44,842 nucleotides of DNA. Origin: Paenisporosarcina indica (lineage in GTDB: Bacteria; Bacillota; Bacilli; Bacillales_A; Planococcaceae). Below are positions 42,887-44,842 of this stretch, one piece after another; the first letter of the stretch is position 1, and every line of letters starts with the position of its first letter. Location of the stretch: positions 1 to 44,842 of the forward strand of contig NZ_MPTA01000011.1 in assembly GCF_001939075.1 (NCBI RefSeq), read 5' to 3'. The position numbers and the translations under genes were made by a program. The notes under the pieces were generated by a model, which made no database searches, was not told the origin of the DNA, and saw only the letters and a program-made list of their open reading frames with translations.

Positions 42887-43765
42887 TTAAAATGGGACTT
42901 TGAATTTTCCCATAAACCAATTGTCATCAAATTTCCTACGTTTCATATAATGATTTCTTTGTTCCATGATGCCACTCGCAAATAGTTCATCTTCTATCTT
43001 TAAAGGATCCGAGTATATAATTAACCTCTTGCACTTATTAATCCGCTCCTGATTGAAATGACTATAGGCCAACCGTAAAAAATTCCAGTTCAAATCTTCC
43101 CATGTAATTTGAAATGGGGGATTATTAGGTCGAAAGAAATGGAGTATCTTGACATTGGGTTGCACCATACATCTATATCCAAATAACCACAGCTTTAAGG
43201 AAAATTCTTCATCTTCCCTCCCCCAAATTTTAAAATTTTTTTCAAAACCACCGACATCACAAAATATTTCCCTCGAAACCGCTAAACACCCTCCGGCAAG
43301 GAGTGGTGTATAAAATGGTTCATGTTTCTCACTATTCCATTTAGGATCTAATTTATGGTCCCACGTATATCCATAACCTATATTGTTAAGATCGACTGAA
43401 TCAGCAATTCCAGGGTTAGCAGCATCTGCTTTCCCATTTATAAGAGGCTCCAATAAGTTCTCCAACCAATAATCCTCAAAAGATAGATGAGCATCACAAA
43501 ATACTAGGTATTTTCCGGATCCGATTTCCGCGCCATTATTTCTGGCTTGGGCCGATCCCACTCCAGGTGTTGTAGTCAATTTTATGAATTCATTATTAAT
43601 AATGAATTCACAACAATTATCATTTGAACCATCATCAACCACTATGATTTCAAACGAAACAGTCGTATTAACAGCAATTAAAGATTCAATAGTGTTTTTT
43701 AAAAGTGTACCTTCATTTTTCACAGGAATAATTACAGATACATACGGATCTTTCGTTACTTTCAA
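42887..43765 (-). CDS. GT2 glycosyltransferase, GalNAc-transferase-like C-terminus
   Basis: A 292-residue GT-A fold glycosyltransferase. N-terminal nucleotide-sugar site: SVIIPVKNEG, then IIVVDDGSNDN; a metal motif follows at YLVFCDAHLSF (D-x-H form of DxD). The second half, GGCLAVSREIFCDVGGFEKN and IWGREDEEFSLKLWLFGY with ILHFFR, resembles the Glyco_transf_7C region of polypeptide GalNAc transferases (WGGEN..LSFR.W). The start is TTG at 43765 after AAAGGA. It is 30 bp downstream of the next gene and likely transferred sugars to a surface glycan or protein, perhaps the Lys-Pro-rich protein encoded upstream. Acceptor unknown. Confidence 0.85.
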   Translation of the reverse strand: MKVTKDPYVSVIIPVKNEGTLLKNTIESLIAVNTTVSFEIIVVDDGSNDNCCEFIINNEFIKLTTTPGVGSAQARNNGAEIGSGKYLVFCDAHLSFEDYWLENLLEPLINGKADAANPGIADSVDLNNIGYGYTWDHKLDPKWNSEKHEPFYTPLLAGGCLAVSREIFCDVGGFEKNFKIWGREDEEFSLKLWLFGYRCMVQPNVKILHFFRPNNPPFQITWEDLNWNFLRLAYSHFNQERINKCKRLIIYSDPLKIEDELFASGIMEQRNHYMKRRKFDDNWFMGKFKVPF

Positions 43766-43795
43766 GCTATTTTCCTTTCATTGAAGGAGTGATTT

Positions 43796-44641
43796 TTATT
43801 CATTCCAGTTTGTTTTCTTTGACAACAGAGACATATATAAACAATAGTCATTGACAAGTTCTATATTAAGCTGGTTTTTTACATGATGATCGTAATTTCC
43901 TTGGGCAAATTGAAACTTTGAAAACATGCTATCTGTATGCCAACAATGTATATGTGGGTGTAAATGTATATGAGAAGATGAAGTACTATCATAATCTAAT
44001 TGTTCGGGAGCTATTTTCACATTTGGTACCAAATGATTAAGTGCAATTTCACTGCTATACATGGACGTTACACCACGGTACCAATCAGGCCATGATCCTT
44101 CGGTATGCTTAAATTCTTCGACAAGAATATATTCTGCAATAGATACCGCTAATTTAGAAACTTCGCGTACCTGTTCCGGATTCCCGTAGTGTGTGGACCC
44201 TAAATTATGTAGTCCACAGTGATTAAGTCCTAACCGGTTAGAAACTTTTTTAACGGAATTCCGGACACTGTCAGAAAATACATAGCTACCTTTCCCAACA
44301 GTGTATTCCTCCGGATAAAAATGATTCCAAGCTGGTGTCAAAAATGTATCAACATCGCTACGTAGGATAAAATCATATTTATATAAGTCATTCCCATCAT
44401 CACTTATTAAACAACTTAGAGAATTAATAAATGGATAACTTGCAAATTCAGCTGGTACCGTTAAGGGATCATAATTATATTTTATGCAATCGCTTGGAAT
44501 CTTTTTTAGTGCTTCTTCAGTTCCAAAAACGATCAATTCAGTATCATTAGAATTAATATATTTATAGGATGTGTAGAGACATCCAAATTGAAGCAACAAG
44601 TCCGCTTTATCCTCTACGTAGATAACAATACCTCTACGCAT
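43796..44641 (-). CDS. Uncharacterised glycosyltransferase-like protein with DVD motif
   Basis: A 281-residue protein. A Rossmann-like N-terminus (RRGIVIYVEDKADLL) is followed by FILRSDVDTFLTPAWNHFYP near residues 91-110, whose Asp-Val-Asp resembles the metal-binding DxD of GT-A enzymes, and a His-rich C-terminal stretch, SSSHIHLHPHIHCWHTDS. This is similar to what I recall of DUF7164 proteins, not firmly. AAGGAGG precedes the ATG. Neighbours are a GT2 enzyme (30 bp downstream) and the Lys-Pro repeat gene upstream, so a role in surface glycosylation is inferred. Confidence 0.7.
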   Translation of the reverse strand: MRRGIVIYVEDKADLLLQFGCLYTSYKYINSNDTELIVFGTEEALKKIPSDCIKYNYDPLTVPAEFASYPFINSLSCLISDDGNDLYKYDFILRSDVDTFLTPAWNHFYPEEYTVGKGSYVFSDSVRNSVKKVSNRLGLNHCGLHNLGSTHYGNPEQVREVSKLAVSIAEYILVEEFKHTEGSWPDWYRGVTSMYSSEIALNHLVPNVKIAPEQLDYDSTSSSHIHLHPHIHCWHTDSMFSKFQFAQGNYDHHVKNQLNIELVNDYCLYMSLLSKKTNWNE

Positions 44642-44723
44642 AGTAACCTCCTTATTTTTTTATTCCCCGTTGCCTTGAGGCTAATCATCTTTTACTTTGT
44701 TATCTACTTAAGCATATTTGTAT

Positions 44724-44842
44724 CTATGTTTTCGGTTTTGGCTTTGGCTTTGGTGGTTTTGGCGGCTTTGGTGGTTTTGGTTTTGGTTTTGGTTTTGGTT
44801 TGGTTTGGCTTTGGTTTGGTTTGGTTTTGGTTTTGGCTTTGG
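44724..44842 (-). CDS. 3' end of a Lys-Pro repeat protein (cut by window edge)
   Basis: Minus-strand frame with a TAG at 44724 whose preceding codons read KPKPKPKPKPPKPPKPPKPK-type repeats, ending KPKT. DNA is a string of CCAAAA/CCAAAG/CCAAAC units, highly prone to slippage; five-base CCAAA units near 44811-44826 shift the frame, so the frame further upstream is uncertain. Pro-Lys tails are common as cell-wall or spore-surface linkers. It precedes the two glycosyltransferase genes on the same strand. The body of the gene lies outside the window. Confidence 0.5.
   Translation of the reverse strand, partial: KAKTKTKPNQSQTKPKPKPKPKPPKPPKPPKPKPKPKT
44730..44842. repeat. Low-complexity tandem repeat (TTTTGG/CTTTGG units)
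   Basis: At least 18 near-perfect units of five to seven bases (GGTTTT, GGCTTT, GGTGG) run to the window edge. Read in minus frames it encodes Lys-Pro or Asn-Gln repeats; in plus frames Phe-Gly. The tract continues beyond the window. Confidence 0.9.

Noticed and set aside
44730..44842. CRISPR-like array at the right end
   Set aside because: Repeat units are five to seven bases with no spacers; it is a low-complexity coding repeat.

Overview
This window looks like chromosome of a low-GC, spore-forming Firmicute of the Bacillales, most likely Planococcaceae (Sporosarcina/Psychrobacillus-like). The genus is inferred from gene content and protein style, not from an rRNA sequence. Support: strong AGGAGG ribosome sites, frequent TTG/GTG starts, T-tract terminators, and the gene order moxR (yeaC) - DUF58 (yeaD) - transglutaminase (yebA) - guaA - pbuG, which I recall as the Bacillus subtilis order. 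Most genes lie on the minus strand.

Layout. 1-210: three tandem sigma-A promoters firing leftward out of the window, as upstream of an rRNA operon. 358-8249: purine block (pbuG and guaA, each behind a guanine riboswitch with a terminator) plus the moxR/DUF58/transglutaminase operon. 8397-10706: NAD salvage operon pncB-nadE. 10819-17776: small genes, exonuclease III, and a MarR-controlled heterodimeric ABC exporter. 17937-22016: a PLP-enzyme remnant, a DUF4097 protein with EcsC, and a LysM/beta-propeller protein apparently starting at AUA. 22297-25006: two HAD phosphatases, a Nudix hydrolase and a DUF1456 protein. 25293-32261: a mosaic accessory stretch with a GC-richer EamA/PTS-IIC pair, an AT-rich PQQ-type sugar dehydrogenase next to a decayed relative, and a 1.2-kb tract of broken coding fragments. 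32686-36297: an M24 creatinase-like enzyme and an ECF sigma/anti-sigma pair. 37184-42290: a nupNOPQ-type guanosine ABC importer behind a third guanine riboswitch. 42887-44842: a glycosyltransferase cluster and the 3' end of a Lys-Pro repeat protein.

Functional links. The three guanine riboswitches are all of the C74 (guanine) type and all end in terminators, so guanine should shut off base uptake (pbuG), GMP synthesis (guaA) and nucleoside uptake (nup) together. The most unusual items are the probable AUA start of the LysM/propeller gene, the 84-bp element shared by the LysM gene upstream region and the nup leader region, the M24 protein lacking metal ligands, the GalNAc-transferase-like GT2 paired with an uncharacterised DVD-motif protein, and the decayed PQQ-dehydrogenase relative. 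No CRISPR array, tRNA, rRNA body or intact insertion sequence was found. I did not find a convincing wholly new multi-gene system.
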